64,000 nt of DNA from Sphingomonas changnyeongensis (GTDB lineage Bacteria; Pseudomonadota; Alphaproteobacteria; Sphingomonadales; Sphingomonadaceae): contig NZ_CP047895.1 of assembly GCF_009913435.1 (NCBI RefSeq), forward strand, positions 2,805,230-2,869,229. The letters are read 5' to 3'. Under the pieces are notes generated by a model, which saw only the letters and a program-made list of their open reading frames with translations, had not been told where the DNA came from and made no database searches. This document shows positions 45,053 through 54,179 of this stretch, one piece after another. The translations under genes were made by a program, and so were the position numbers. Numbering within the stretch: the first letter of the stretch is position 1; every line of letters begins with the position of its first letter.

Positions 45053-46297
45053 ATGGCGCGCATCGTAATGAAGTTCGGCGGCACCTCGATGGCCGGGGTG
45101 GAACGCATCCAGAATGTCGCGCGCCGGGTGAAGCGCGAGGTCGAGGCTGGCCATCAGGTGGCGGTCGTCGTCTCCGCCATGGCGGGCGAGACCGACCGAT
45201 TGGTTTCCTTCTGCCGCGAAGTCTCGCCGCTTTACGATCCGGCGGAATATGATGTCGTGGTCGCGGCCGGCGAACAGGTGACGAGCGGCCTGCTCGCCAT
45301 CGCGCTCCAGACCATCGGCGTGCCCGCCCGGTCCTGGCTGGGCTGGCAGCTGCCGATCGGCACGGTCGGCGGCCATGCGGCGGCGCGGATCGAGGAGATC
45401 GACACCAGGGCGCTCGATGCGGCGCTGGCCGCCGGCGAAGTGGCGGTGATCCCGGGCTTTCAGGGCATGGCGGAGAATGGCCGCATCACGACGCTCGGCC
45501 GCGGCGGATCGGATACGTCGGCGGTCGCGGTGGCGGCGGCGATGAAGGCGGACCGGTGCGACATCTATACCGATGTCGACGGCGTCTACACGACCGATCC
45601 CCGCATCGTCCCGCGCGCGCGCAAGCTGCAAAAGGTCACGTATGAAGAGATGCTCGAACTGGCGAGCGTCGGCGCAAAGGTGCTCCAGACCCGTTCGGTG
45701 GGGCTCGCGATGCGCGAGAATGTGCGCGTGCAGGTGCTGTCGTCGTTCGACGACCGGCCCGGCACGATGATCGTCGGCGACGACGAGATTGAGGAAAGCG
45801 AAATGGAACGTCAGCTCATCACCGGCATCGCCCATGACAAGAATGAGGCGAAGATCACCCTGACCGACGTGCCCGACCGGCCCGGCGCCGTCGCCTCGAT
45901 CTTCGCCCCGCTTGCCGAAGCGAACATCAATGTCGACATGATCGTGCAGAACATCGCGCACGATACCGGATCGACCGATGTGACCTTCACCGTGCCGATG
46001 GCCGAACTGGCGCGCTCGCTCGACGTTCTGACCCAGGCGCGCGAGCGCATCGGCTATACCCGGCTGGTGCATGACACCAACGTATCCAAGGTGTCGATCG
46101 TCGGCGTCGGCATGCGCTCCAATGCCGGGGTGGCGGCGACGATGTTCCGCACGCTTGGCGAGCGCGGCATCAACATTCAGGCGATCACCACGTCGGAGAT
46201 CAAGGTCTCGGTGCTGATCGAGGAGGATTATACCGAACTTGCGGTGCGCGTGCTGCACACCGCCTATGGCCTCGACGCCGATCAGGCGGCGGCGTGA
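45053..46297 (+). CDS. lysC: Aspartate kinase
   Basis: The 414-residue protein has the aspartokinase start motif (IVMKFGGTSMAG), the catalytic region TLGRGGSDTSAVA and DIYTDVDGVYTTDP, and two C-terminal ACT domains (MERQLITGIAHDKNEAKI; SNAGVAATMFRTLGERGINI) for allosteric control by lysine and/or threonine. It phosphorylates aspartate in the first step to lysine, threonine, methionine and diaminopimelate. The ATG at 45053 starts at the first strand. The next gene overlaps its stop (GTGA). Confidence 0.97.
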   Translation: MARIVMKFGGTSMAGVERIQNVARRVKREVEAGHQVAVVVSAMAGETDRLVSFCREVSPLYDPAEYDVVVAAGEQVTSGLLAIALQTIGVPARSWLGWQLPIGTVGGHAAARIEEIDTRALDAALAAGEVAVIPGFQGMAENGRITTLGRGGSDTSAVAVAAAMKADRCDIYTDVDGVYTTDPRIVPRARKLQKVTYEEMLELASVGAKVLQTRSVGLAMRENVRVQVLSSFDDRPGTMIVGDDEIEESEMERQLITGIAHDKNEAKITLTDVPDRPGAVASIFAPLAEANINVDMIVQNIAHDTGSTDVTFTVPMAELARSLDVLTQARERIGYTRLVHDTNVSKVSIVGVGMRSNAGVAATMFRTLGERGINIQAITTSEIKVSVLIEEDYTELAVRVLHTAYGLDADQAAA

Positions 46298-47355
46298 GCG
46301 CCGCAATGACTGATACGGTAACTGGCGGGGTGACTGGCGCGGTGCAGCAGGACCGGCTGACCGCGCTGATGGCGCGCGGCGCGGCGTTTCTGGGCAGCGA
46401 GGTCGCGGTGCTGGGCGGCGCCATGTCCTGGGTGTCGGAACGGCATCTGGTGGCGGCGATCTCCAATGCCGGCGGTTTCGGCGTCATCGCCTGCGGCGCG
46501 ATGCCGCCCGCGCTGCTCGATGCCGAGATCGCGGCCACGCGCGCGCTCACCGACCGGCCGTTCGGCGTCAACCTGATCACCATGCACCCCGATCTGGCCG
46601 AGCTGATCGCGATCTGCGGCCGTCACGGCGTCAGCCATGTCGTGCTGGCAGGCGGCCTGCCGCCGGCGGGCAGCATCGACGCGCTGAAGGCGACCGGCGC
46701 GCGCATCATCTGCTTTGCCCCGGCGCTTGCGCTCGCGCGCAAGCTGCTGCGCTCGGGCGTCGACGCGCTCGTTATCGAGGGGATGGAAGCGGGCGGCCAT
46801 ATCGGCCCGGTCGCGACATCGGTGCTGGCGCAGGAAATCCTGCCCGAACTGGCAGAGGCCGCGCCGATCTTCGTGGCAGGCGGCATCGGCCGGGGCGAGG
46901 CGATCGCCACCTATCTGGAAATGGGCGCGGCCGGCGTGCAGCTGGGCACGCGCTTCGTCTGCGCGACCGAGAGCATTGCCCATCCGGCGTTCAAAAAGGC
47001 GTTCATCCGCGCCTCGGCCCGTGATGCGGTGGCAAGCGTGCAGATCGACCCGCGTCTGCCGGTCATTCCGGTGCGCGCGCTCAAAAATGCCGGCACCGAG
47101 CTGTTCACCGCCAAGCAGCGCGAAGTGGCGGCGCGGCTCGACAAGGGCGAACTCGACATGGCGGCGGCGCAGCTGGAAATCGAGCATTTCTGGGCCGGTG
47201 CGCTGCGCCGCGCGGTCATCGACGGCGATGTCGAGCATGGTTCGGTCATGGCCGGCCAGTCGGTCGGGATGGTCAAGGCCGAAGAACCCGTCGCCGACAT
47301 CATCAAGACACTGATGGCCGAAGCCCGCGCGGCACTTGCGCGAAACTCAGTCTGA
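46294..47355 (+). CDS. FMN-dependent nitronate monooxygenase / FabK-like oxidoreductase
   Basis: The 353-residue protein is a TIM-barrel flavoenzyme of the 2-nitropropane dioxygenase family. It shows LGGAMSWVSERHLVAAISN, GGFGVIACG, the phosphate-binding IFVAGGIGRGEAIATYLEMG and VQLGTRFVCATES, and the active-site His in EGMEAGGHIGPV. Both nitronate monooxygenases and FabK-type enoyl reductases share this fold, and I cannot separate them here. The GTG at 46294 overlaps the lysC stop; an ATG at 46306 is an alternative. Translational coupling with lysC is likely. Confidence 0.85.
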   Translation: MSAAMTDTVTGGVTGAVQQDRLTALMARGAAFLGSEVAVLGGAMSWVSERHLVAAISNAGGFGVIACGAMPPALLDAEIAATRALTDRPFGVNLITMHPDLAELIAICGRHGVSHVVLAGGLPPAGSIDALKATGARIICFAPALALARKLLRSGVDALVIEGMEAGGHIGPVATSVLAQEILPELAEAAPIFVAGGIGRGEAIATYLEMGAAGVQLGTRFVCATESIAHPAFKKAFIRASARDAVASVQIDPRLPVIPVRALKNAGTELFTAKQREVAARLDKGELDMAAAQLEIEHFWAGALRRAVIDGDVEHGSVMAGQSVGMVKAEEPVADIIKTLMAEARAALARNSV

Positions 47356-47388
47356 ACCAGGCTGTTACTGGAAACGGTTTACGTGTCC

Positions 47389-47407
47389 TTTCGGGACGAT
47401 CCCGAAA
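47389..47407. terminator. Hairpin after the nitronate monooxygenase gene
   Basis: TTTCGGGA-CGA-TCCCGAAA is a perfect 8-base stem with a 3-base loop, 33 bases after the stop at 47355. No long T tract follows on the plus strand, so it is a weak or factor-assisted terminator, or a structure in the leader of the PEP-CTERM gene. Confidence 0.5.
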
Positions 47408-47468
47408 AGAAACATTAACTCTCTGCCAAAGGGGGTCGACCGAATCGGCCCGTTGGACTATCGGCAGG

Positions 47469-47481
47469 TTCGTTAAACGAA
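47469..47481. promoter_or_regulatory. Palindrome TTCGTTAAACGAA before the PEP-CTERM gene
   Basis: The 13-base palindrome TTCGTT-A-AACGAA ends 14 bases before the ATG at 47496 and overlaps the expected leader. It could be an operator or a small RNA structure near the ribosome-binding site. There is no experimental support. Confidence 0.3.
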
Positions 47482-47495
47482 GTCAGGGGTGTGAA

Positions 47496-48239
47496 ATGAA
47501 CAAGTTCCTCGCTGCGGCCGCTCTGGGCGCCGCTGTCCTTTCGGCGCCGGTTTCGGCCGCCACGACCTTCACCTTCACGGGCAATGATCCGGTCAACGGC
47601 ACCGTCGGCAACGCCTTCAATTATTCGGCCGGCGGCGTGAACTTCCGCGTCTCGGCGTGGCGCGCCACCGCCAACAGCGGCGGCTTCACCTACAGCGCCA
47701 CCCAGTCCTATCTGGCCCGCTTCGGCAACGGCCTGGGCGCGACCAGCACCGGCGACCAGAACGGCATGAACAATCTGCACACGGTCGAGAACCAGAACGG
47801 TTTCGATTTCGTGCTGATCCAGTTCGACCGCAATGTCCGCCTGACCGGCGCGAACCTCGACACCTACACGGTCGCCGGTTCGTTCGACAATGACGCGACG
47901 CTGTCGACCGGCATCGTCAACGCGCCGTGGAACAGCACGCTGTCGCTGCACACCAACTCGGCGCTGATGACCGCGCTGGTCAGCAACGCCGTGAGCGTGA
48001 AGAACAGCCCGGGCACGCCCGATGCGCGCACCTTCAGCTACAACCAGACCGGCAATATCTGGATCCTGGGCGCCGACCACATGAACACGGACGGCGTCGA
48101 TGGCTTCAAGCTGAAGAGCATCACCTTCAGCCCGGCAGTGCCTGAGCCGGCGACCTGGGCGATGATGATCGGCGGCTTCGGTGCGGTCGGCATGGCCGCC
48201 CGCCGCCGGGCGAACCGCCGCACGGCGCTGACCGCCTGA
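47496..48239 (+). CDS. PEP-CTERM secreted protein, 247 residues
   Basis: The product has a signal peptide (FLAAAALGAAVLSAPVSAA), a Thr/Asn/Gly-rich beta-type body (TFTFTGNDPVNGTVGN, FDRNVRLTGANLDTYTV) and a C-terminal sorting tag. The tag is PEPATWAMM, then a hydrophobic stretch (IGGFGAVGMAA) and an Arg cluster (RRRANRRTA). Such proteins are processed by an exosortase and displayed or released with exopolysaccharide; the exosortase is not in this window. A palindrome and a hairpin precede the gene and three hairpins follow it, so it is probably its own transcription unit. Confidence 0.9.
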   Translation: MNKFLAAAALGAAVLSAPVSAATTFTFTGNDPVNGTVGNAFNYSAGGVNFRVSAWRATANSGGFTYSATQSYLARFGNGLGATSTGDQNGMNNLHTVENQNGFDFVLIQFDRNVRLTGANLDTYTVAGSFDNDATLSTGIVNAPWNSTLSLHTNSALMTALVSNAVSVKNSPGTPDARTFSYNQTGNIWILGADHMNTDGVDGFKLKSITFSPAVPEPATWAMMIGGFGAVGMAARRRANRRTALTA

Positions 48240-48245
48240 TCCTGC

Positions 48246-48266
48246 GGTGCCGGGTAGCCCGGCACC
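48246..48266. terminator. Hairpin following the PEP-CTERM gene
   Basis: GGTGCCGGG-TAG-CCCGGCACC is a perfect 9-base stem immediately after the stop at 48239. It is stable but has no T tract directly after it. It probably protects or helps end the message, together with the stems that follow. Confidence 0.55.
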
Positions 48267-48281
48267 TGCCAAGGCGTTGGT

Positions 48282-48297
48282 TTGCCCCACGGGGCAA
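48282..48297. repeat. Small inverted repeat between stacked hairpins
   Basis: TTGCCCC-AC-GGGGCAA forms a 7-base stem between two larger hairpins, so three stacked stems separate the PEP-CTERM gene from ptsP. Confidence 0.4.
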
Positions 48298-48304
48298 TCC
48301 CCGG

Positions 48305-48339
48305 AAGCGCACGGATCGTCATGGTCCGTGCGCTTCTTT
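48305..48339 (+). terminator. Rho-independent terminator before ptsP
   Basis: AAGCGCACGGA (48305-48315) pairs with TCCGTGCGCTT (48325-48335) around a 9-base loop, followed by TTCTTTG. This is the strongest of the three stems and the most convincing terminator for the upstream gene. Confidence 0.75.
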
Positions 48340-48414
48340 GCGTCTGCCGCCCGCAGCGGGCCGGTGCGCATTTTCCCCCAAGACGGCTGCGGGCGGCTTT
48401 GCTAGCGTCGGCCC

Positions 48415-50688
48415 ATGCCGATTGTCGCCGCATCGTCCGCCCGCGAGATCCTCACCCGCCTGCACGACGTGATGGCGTCCAAGGCCAATGCCCAGACCAA
48501 GCTCAACCAGGTGGTCGGTATCATCGGCGAACAGCTGTCGAGCGAGGTCTGTTCGATCTATTTGCTGCGCGACGGCGTGCTCGAACTCTTCGCCACCCGC
48601 GGGCTGAAGCAGGAGGCGGTTCACGTCACCAAGCTCGCGCTGGGCGAGGGGCTGGTCGGCACGATCGCCCAGAATGTCGAGGTGCTGAACCTCGATGAAG
48701 CCGCGGCCCATCCCGATTTCGCCTACAAGCCCGAAACCGGCGAGGAACGGTTCCACAGCTTTGCCGGCGTGCCGATCATCCGGCGCGAGCGGGCGGTGGG
48801 CGTGCTGTGCGTCCAGCATTCAGAGCCGCGCCGCTATGACGAGGTCGAGATCGAGGCGCTGCAGACGGTCGCGATGGTGCTGTCCGAACTGATCGCCAAT
48901 GCCGGGCTGATCGACGGGCCGGTCGCCGCCGCCACCCGCGTCCAGTCGAGCGCGCCGCTCAGGCTCGACGGGCAGAAGCTGGTCGAGGGCATGGCGCGCG
49001 GCATCGCCGTGTTCCACCAGCCGCGCGTGACCATCGAGCATACGGTCGCCGAAGACACCGAGGCCGAGCGCCGCCGCGTCTATTCCGCCTTCGTCAAGAT
49101 GCGCGAACAGATTGACCGCATGTCCGCCCAGGCCGAGTTCGGCACCGGCGGCGAGCATGAGGAGGTGCTCGAAACCTACAAGATGTTCGCCTATGACGAG
49201 GGCTGGTCGCGGCGGATCAACGAGGCGATCGACAGCGGCCTGACCGCCGAGGCGGCGATCGAACGGGTGCAGCAGCGCACGCGCATGCGGATGCGCCAGA
49301 TCGACGATCCGCTGCTCGCCGACCGGATGCACGATCTGGAGGATCTGTCGAACCGGCTGCTGCGTATCGTCTCCGGCCAGCTCGGCACCGCCGCGCAGAT
49401 GGGGCTGCGCCAGGATGCGATCCTGATCGCCCGCAATCTCGGCCCCGCCGAACTGCTGGAATATGACCGCCGCCGGCTGAAGGGGGTGATCCTGGAGGAA
49501 GGGTCGCTGACCGCGCATGTCACCATCGTCGCGCGCGCGATGGGCGTGCCGGTGCTCGGCCGGGTCAAGGATGTGCGCCGGCTGATCGGCGAGGGCGACA
49601 TGCTGCTGCTCGACGTCGCCCAGGGCTCGGTGTTCGTACGGCCCAGCGCCTCGATCGAGGAGGCCTTTGCCGCCAAGCTGACGCTCAGCCAGAAACGCCG
49701 CGCCGCCTTTGCCGCGCTGCGCCCCCTGCCCCCGGTGACGCGCGATGGAACGCGCATCGCGCTGATGGTCAATGCCGGGCTGCGCGACGATGCCGCCGCG
49801 CTTGACGTCACCGGCGCGGACGGCATCGGCTTGTTCCGCACCGAGTTCCAGTTCCTCGTTTCCGCCACGCTGCCGCAGCGCGAGCGCCAGCAGCGGCTCT
49901 ACCGCGACATATTGGAAGCCGCGGGCGACCGGCCGGTCACTTTCCGCACCGTCGATATCGGCGGCGACAAGGCGCTGCCCTATATGCGCGCCGACGATCT
50001 GGGCGAGGAAAACCCGGCGATGGGCTGGCGGGCGCTGCGCGTCGCGCTCGACCGCGACGGGCTGATGAAGGCGCAGGCGCGCGCGCTGCTGGAGGCAGCG
50101 GCCGGACGCACGCTCAACGTCATGTTCCCGATGGTGTCGGAGGTGTGGGAGTTTGACGAGGCGCGCGGGATTTTCGAGGCGCAGCGCACCTGGCTGGCGG
50201 CGCGCGGACGGCAGACCCCGGCCGCGATCCGCTATGGCGCGATGCTCGAGGTGCCGGCGCTTGCCGAATGCATGGATCTGCTGCTGCCGCGCATCGATTT
50301 CCTGTCGATCGGCACCAACGACCTGACCCAGTTTCTGATGGCGGCCGACCGGGCGCATCCCAAGCTCGCCGAACGCTATGACTGGCTGTCGCCGGCGATC
50401 CTGCGCTTCCTGCGCCGGGCCGCAGCGCCCGCCCTGGCCCAGGGCGTGCCGGTGACCGTGTGCGGCGAAATGGGCGGCCGGCCGCTCGAGGCGATGGCGC
50501 TGCTCGGCATCGGCATCGAAAGGCTGTCGATCACCCCGTTCGCGGTCGGCCCGGTCAAGGCGATGGTGCGCTCGCTCGATCTCGGCGCGCTCCGGGCGCG
50601 AATGGCGGACTGGCTTGCCCATCCCCCCGCCGACATCCGCGCCGCGCTGAGCGACTGGGCGATGGCTGAGCAGGTTGAACTGGCCTGA
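48415..50688 (+). CDS. ptsP: Nitrogen-PTS enzyme I (GAF-containing)
   Basis: The 757-residue protein has an N-terminal GAF domain (about 1-155; NQVVGIIGEQLSSEVCSIYL, GEGLVGTIAQ). It is followed by the enzyme I body with its phospho-histidine segment (EEGSLTAHVTIVARAMGVPV, His near 368), the PEP-utilising barrel (ADGIGLFRTEFQFL, RTVDIGGDKALPY, MFPMVSEVWEF) and the ending SIGTNDLTQFLMAADR with CGEMGGRP. It takes phosphate from PEP and passes it to the nitrogen-PTS HPr protein. The GAF domain senses glutamine in other bacteria. It fits the nitrogen-metabolism theme of gltB/gltD in the window but is not adjacent to them. Confidence 0.96.
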   Translation: MPIVAASSAREILTRLHDVMASKANAQTKLNQVVGIIGEQLSSEVCSIYLLRDGVLELFATRGLKQEAVHVTKLALGEGLVGTIAQNVEVLNLDEAAAHPDFAYKPETGEERFHSFAGVPIIRRERAVGVLCVQHSEPRRYDEVEIEALQTVAMVLSELIANAGLIDGPVAAATRVQSSAPLRLDGQKLVEGMARGIAVFHQPRVTIEHTVAEDTEAERRRVYSAFVKMREQIDRMSAQAEFGTGGEHEEVLETYKMFAYDEGWSRRINEAIDSGLTAEAAIERVQQRTRMRMRQIDDPLLADRMHDLEDLSNRLLRIVSGQLGTAAQMGLRQDAILIARNLGPAELLEYDRRRLKGVILEEGSLTAHVTIVARAMGVPVLGRVKDVRRLIGEGDMLLLDVAQGSVFVRPSASIEEAFAAKLTLSQKRRAAFAALRPLPPVTRDGTRIALMVNAGLRDDAAALDVTGADGIGLFRTEFQFLVSATLPQRERQQRLYRDILEAAGDRPVTFRTVDIGGDKALPYMRADDLGEENPAMGWRALRVALDRDGLMKAQARALLEAAAGRTLNVMFPMVSEVWEFDEARGIFEAQRTWLAARGRQTPAAIRYGAMLEVPALAECMDLLLPRIDFLSIGTNDLTQFLMAADRAHPKLAERYDWLSPAILRFLRRAAAPALAQGVPVTVCGEMGGRPLEAMALLGIGIERLSITPFAVGPVKAMVRSLDLGALRARMADWLAHPPADIRAALSDWAMAEQVELA

Positions 50689-50766
50689 TCCGCAGACCCA
50701 AGCCGGTTGACAAGCCATGGCCGGACTTGTGACAAGGTTAATCCGGGCGCGAACCCAACAGGGGCG

Positions 50767-51657
50767 ATGATGAGCGAAAACGAGGCGGTGAGCGGTGCGG
50801 ACCGGGCGGGCGAGCGCCTGAGGGCCGCGCGCGAAGCGGCGGGCCTGAGCCTGACCGACATCGCCGCGCGCACACGGGTGACGCAGCGGCATCTGGAAGC
50901 GATCGAGGCCGATGATTTCGGCGCCCTGCCCTCGCCGACCTACAGCGTCGGCTTTGCCCGTGCCTATGCCCGCGCGGTCGGCGCGGACGAGGTGGCGATC
51001 GCCGCGCTGGTGCGCGGCCAGCTTGAAGGCGGGCTGCGCGCCCGGCAGGAAAGCCTTGATCTCGCCCCCGCCGATCCGGCGCGCGTGCCGCCGCGCGGCC
51101 TCGCCTGGACCGGGCTGATCCTCGTGCTGCTGCTGGTCGGCGGCTATGCGCTGTGGCGCAGCAACTGGCTGGCAAGCGGCAGCGCCCCCGAAATCGCCAT
51201 GTCCACGTCCACGTCCACGCCTGCGCCCGAAGCGTCGGAGCAGCCGGCCGCCGCCCCGCCCCCGCCTGTGGCAGCGCCTGCGCCCGCCACCGGCCCGGTC
51301 GCGCTGACCGCAACCGACATTGTTTGGGTGCGGATCACCGATGCGGCGGGCAAGCGCCTGTTTGAAAAGGAAATGCAGCCGGGCGAACGCTATCAGCTGC
51401 CCGACGGCGCAGAAGCACCGGTGATCACCACCGGCCGGCCCAACATGCTGAAGGTGACGCTGGGCGACACCGAGATCCCGCCGCTCGGCGAACCCGAAAA
51501 GCGCATCAAGAATGTTCCGCTGACCGCCGAGGCGCTGCGCGCCCGTCTTGCCGCGACCGCACCCGGCACGCCCGCCGGCCCGACTGCACCGGCCGCCAGC
51601 AGCCCCGCCACGGGTGCGCCCGCCGCGGCACCGTCGCCAAGCCCCGCCGGCGCCTGA
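50767..51657 (+). CDS. RodZ-like helix-turn-helix membrane protein
   Basis: The 296-residue protein has an N-terminal Cro/CI-type helix-turn-helix (GERLRAAREAAGLSLTDIAA; TRVTQRHLEAIEADDFGALP), one membrane helix (TGLILVLLLVGGYALW, about 113-130), a Pro/Ala-rich linker and a C-terminal beta domain of the DUF4115 type (IVWVRITDAAGKRLFEKEM; NMLKVTLGDTEIP). This is the RodZ architecture, which links the cytoskeletal protein MreB to cell-wall synthesis. The gene follows ptsP on the same strand. The ATG at 50767 follows AGGGGCG; the adjacent ATG at 50770 is equivalent. Confidence 0.88.
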   Translation: MMSENEAVSGADRAGERLRAAREAAGLSLTDIAARTRVTQRHLEAIEADDFGALPSPTYSVGFARAYARAVGADEVAIAALVRGQLEGGLRARQESLDLAPADPARVPPRGLAWTGLILVLLLVGGYALWRSNWLASGSAPEIAMSTSTSTPAPEASEQPAAAPPPPVAAPAPATGPVALTATDIVWVRITDAAGKRLFEKEMQPGERYQLPDGAEAPVITTGRPNMLKVTLGDTEIPPLGEPEKRIKNVPLTAEALRARLAATAPGTPAGPTAPAASSPATGAPAAAPSPSPAGA

Positions 51658-51698
51658 GCCCGGTTCGCCAACCCGCCGGAACGCCTGCCCCAACATAA

Positions 51699-51727
51699 AG
51701 GGCCGCCCCCGCTGTGGGGACGGCCCT
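51699..51727. terminator. Bidirectional terminator-like hairpin
   Basis: AGGGCCGCCCC (51699-51709) pairs with GGGGACGGCCCT (51716-51727), with one mismatch. It lies between the convergent RodZ-like and PEP-CTERM genes and can serve both. Confidence 0.6.
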
Positions 51728-51748
51728 CAAACTGCCCTCGACTGGCGG

Positions 51749-52564
51749 TCAGGCGAGCACGCGCACCCGCCGGCGGCGACGCGCCGCTGTGCCGGTCACG
51801 CCCATGCCGGCGATGAACATCGCCCAGGTCGTAGGCTCGGGGATCGGTGCCTGGGTGTCGGCAAAACGCGCCGCCAGCGTGAAATCGTCGATCGCCAGCC
51901 CGTCATCGGCACCGGTCGCGTCGAAATCGACGAAGCGGAAGCTGATGTTCGGCCCGCCCGCCGCCAGGCTCAGGCCATCGAGCGTGTGCGACAGCGCGAC
52001 ACGGTTGGCCGCGGCATTCCCGTTGAGCGCGCCGACCGTGCCCGCCGTCACTGGCGCGGTGAAGGTGAGCGCGGCGATGTCGATCCAGTTGCCATCGGTC
52101 AGCGTCGTGGCGTTGAGGCTGTACTGGACGGTCAGCCGGTCGACGCGGCCAAGCGTGCCGAGACGCCATTGTTCGCCGACAAAGCCGAGGTCGAAGCCGG
52201 TGATCGTCCGACCGGTTTCGTTGCTGACCACCACGCCGAACAGCGGCGCGAGGCTGCCCGAACGCAGCCCGCCCAGCGCACGCTCGGTCGAACCGGTGGC
52301 GCCGAAGCTGTAGGTGTCGCCGGCATTGGCGCTGCCGGTGCTGGCGGTGTAGCGATTGTTGGCGTTGGTCAGGGTTTCAGCCAGCGCCCAGCCGGCCGGC
52401 AGCGTGTTGCTGTCGCCGGTGCTGGCAAGCGTGTCGAAATCCTGCGCATAGCTGCCGGCGCCGGTGAGCACGACGACAGCGGCAGCCGGTGCGGTCAGCG
52501 CCGGCAGGACGAGCGCCCCGGCCAGCAGCGTCGCCCGGACCGGGAACGCGATCCTGTTGAACAT
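51749..52564 (-). CDS. PEP-CTERM secreted protein, 271 residues
   Basis: The product starts with a signal peptide (ATLLAGALVLPALTAPAAA). The body is Thr/Ser/Gly-rich, with FDTLASTGDSNTLPAGWALA and FRFVDFDATGADDGLAIDDF reminding of extracellular lectin-like or jelly-roll folds. It ends with the sorting tag PEPTTWAMF, a hydrophobic stretch (IAGMGVTGTAA) and RRRRRVRVLA. It is the second exosortase substrate in the window; its tag differs slightly from the other (PEPTTWAMF against PEPATWAMM). A strong ribosome-binding site (AAGGGGG) precedes the ATG at 52564. Confidence 0.9.
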   Translation of the reverse strand: MFNRIAFPVRATLLAGALVLPALTAPAAAVVVLTGAGSYAQDFDTLASTGDSNTLPAGWALAETLTNANNRYTASTGSANAGDTYSFGATGSTERALGGLRSGSLAPLFGVVVSNETGRTITGFDLGFVGEQWRLGTLGRVDRLTVQYSLNATTLTDGNWIDIAALTFTAPVTAGTVGALNGNAAANRVALSHTLDGLSLAAGGPNISFRFVDFDATGADDGLAIDDFTLAARFADTQAPIPEPTTWAMFIAGMGVTGTAARRRRRVRVLA

Positions 52565-52736
52565 GGTGAACCCCCTTGTTGCTGCGGCACCGGCGGGTGT
52601 CCGGGCCGGCGCCGCTATCGGCGCGGTCGATGACAGGGTGATGGCAATCAGGGGCTGTCGGGCCGATTTCCTGATCCGGCGTTAACCATGTCCCGCTCCG
52701 GGACGGACTGGCTGCGTGACGGCATGGTCCGGGTCA

Positions 52737-52754
52737 CCGGGTGTTTCCACCCGG
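52737..52754. terminator. Hairpin in the truB leader region
   Basis: CCGGGTG-TTTC-CACCCGG is a perfect 7-base stem with a 4-base loop, 29 bases before the truB start. It may end transcription from upstream or structure the truB leader. The rest of the 220-base gap (52565-52783) shows no gene. Confidence 0.4.
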
Positions 52755-52783
52755 CCTGAAAATGCTTTAGGGGCCCGCCGATC

Positions 52784-53692
52784 ATGCATGGCTGGATCAT
52801 TCTCGACAAACCGCTGGGGCTGGGCTCCACCCAGGCGGTCAGCGCGGTCAAGCGCGCGCTCAGGGCCGGTGGCTATCCGCGCCTCAAGGTCGGCCATGGC
52901 GGCACGCTCGATCCGCTGGCCTCGGGCGTGCTGCCGGTCGCGATCGGCGAAGCGACCAAGCTCGCCGGGCGGATGCTCGACAGCGACAAGATCTACCGCT
53001 TCACCATCGGTTTCGGCACGGAGACCGACACGCTCGACGCCGAAGGGCAGGTGGTCGCCGAATCGGGCGTGCGGCCGGCGCGCGCGGCGCTGATCGCCGC
53101 CGCCGCCGCGCTCACCGGCCCGATCGAGCAGCTGCCGCCCGCCTATTCGGCGCTGAAGGTCGACGGCGCGCGCGCCTATGACCTTGCCCGCGCCGGCGCA
53201 GAGGTGACGCTCGCGCCCCGGCGCGTGACCATCCATGCGCTCGATCTGGATCGCGGCCAGGCGACCGACACGGGCAGCGATGACCCGCTCGACACCGCGA
53301 CCTTTACCGCCCATGTCTCCAAGGGCACCTATATCCGCAGCCTGACGCGCGATCTGGCGCATGCGGTCGGCACGGTCGGCCATGTCACGATGCTGCGCCG
53401 GGTGAAGGCGGGGCCGTTCGGGCTCGATCATGCGATTTCGCTGGACAAGCTGGCGGATGCCGCTATGGCCCACGCGCTTGAAGACGTTTGCCTGCCGTTG
53501 AGGGCGGGGCTGGACGACATCCCGGCTCTCTCCCTCACCCCCGATCAGGCAGGGCTGCTCCGTTCGGGGCAGGTCGTGGTCGGGATCGCCGCACCCGATG
53601 GCCAATGCTTTGCGATGCTGGGCGACACGCCCGTGGCGCTGGCCGAGGTCGAGGGCAACCGCCTGAAGGTGGTGCGCGGCTTCAACCTCTAG
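52784..53692 (+). CDS. truB: tRNA pseudouridine-55 synthase
   Basis: The 302-residue protein has the TruB motifs [17 protein letters not shown], the catalytic Asp in [18 protein letters not shown] (Asp43), [18 protein letters not shown] and [13 protein letters not shown]. It forms pseudouridine 55 in the T-loop of tRNAs. It precedes rpsO by 14 bases, giving the classic truB-rpsO-pnp order. Confidence 0.97.
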   Translation: MHGWIILDKPLGLGSTQAVSAVKRALRAGGYPRLKVGHGGTLDPLASGVLPVAIGEATKLAGRMLDSDKIYRFTIGFGTETDTLDAEGQVVAESGVRPARAALIAAAAALTGPIEQLPPAYSALKVDGARAYDLARAGAEVTLAPRRVTIHALDLDRGQATDTGSDDPLDTATFTAHVSKGTYIRSLTRDLAHAVGTVGHVTMLRRVKAGPFGLDHAISLDKLADAAMAHALEDVCLPLRAGLDDIPALSLTPDQAGLLRSGQVVVGIAAPDGQCFAMLGDTPVALAEVEGNRLKVVRGFNL

Positions 53693-53706
53693 ATGAAAGG
53701 ACGACG

Positions 53707-53976
53707 ATGTCGATCACTGCAGAGCGCAAGGACGCGCTGATCAAGGACAATGCCCGCGCCTCGGGCGATACCGGTTCGCCGGAAGTGCAGGTCGCGATCC
53801 TGACCGAGCGCATCGCCAACCTGACCCAGCACTTCAAGACCCATGCGAAGGACAATCACTCGCGCCGCGGTCTGCTGATGCTGGTCAACAAGCGCCGCAG
53901 CCTGCTCGACTATCTGCGCAAGAAGGACGCCGAACGCTATCAGGCGCTGATCGCCAAGCTCGGCCTTCGCAAGTAA
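53707..53976 (+). CDS. rpsO: 30S ribosomal protein S15
   Basis: The 89-residue protein has the S15 sequence ([59 protein letters not shown]). It binds 16S rRNA and helps assemble the platform of the small subunit. A ribosome-binding site (GAAAGGACG) lies just before the ATG. A strong terminator follows before pnp. Confidence 0.99.
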   Translation: MSITAERKDALIKDNARASGDTGSPEVQVAILTERIANLTQHFKTHAKDNHSRRGLLMLVNKRRSLLDYLRKKDAERYQALIAKLGLRK

Positions 53977-53983
53977 TCCTCCC

Positions 53984-54009
53984 AAAAGGCGCCCCGCGGG
54001 GCGCCTTTT
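53984..54009 (+). terminator. Rho-independent terminator of rpsO
   Basis: AAAAGGCGCCCC and GGGGCGCCTTTT are perfect 12-base arms (53984-53995, 53998-54009) separated by two bases. The stem starts 8 bases after the rpsO stop and ends in four T residues. Confidence 0.9.
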
Positions 54010-54115
54010 GTCATATCGGACAAAGCTGGTATGACGGATCGGCGGGCGCATGGCGTCCGCCGCCCGCGTCTGAACTGCGGACGCGAAAAGAGGGCCGGCA
54101 ATAAGGCCGCCCCTC

Positions 54116-54135
54116 TTGGGCCATATCCGGCCCAA
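54116..54135. repeat. Hairpin in the rpsO-pnp gap
   Basis: TTGGGCC-ATATCC-GGCCCAA is a perfect 7-base stem, 45 bases before the pnp start. In other bacteria the pnp leader forms a stem cut by RNase III for autoregulation; this stem is a candidate but is much shorter than that of E. coli. Confidence 0.4.
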
Positions 54136-54179
54136 TCACAGGCCCCGGCCGCATGGGGCGGCCGGATGAAGGAAATCAG

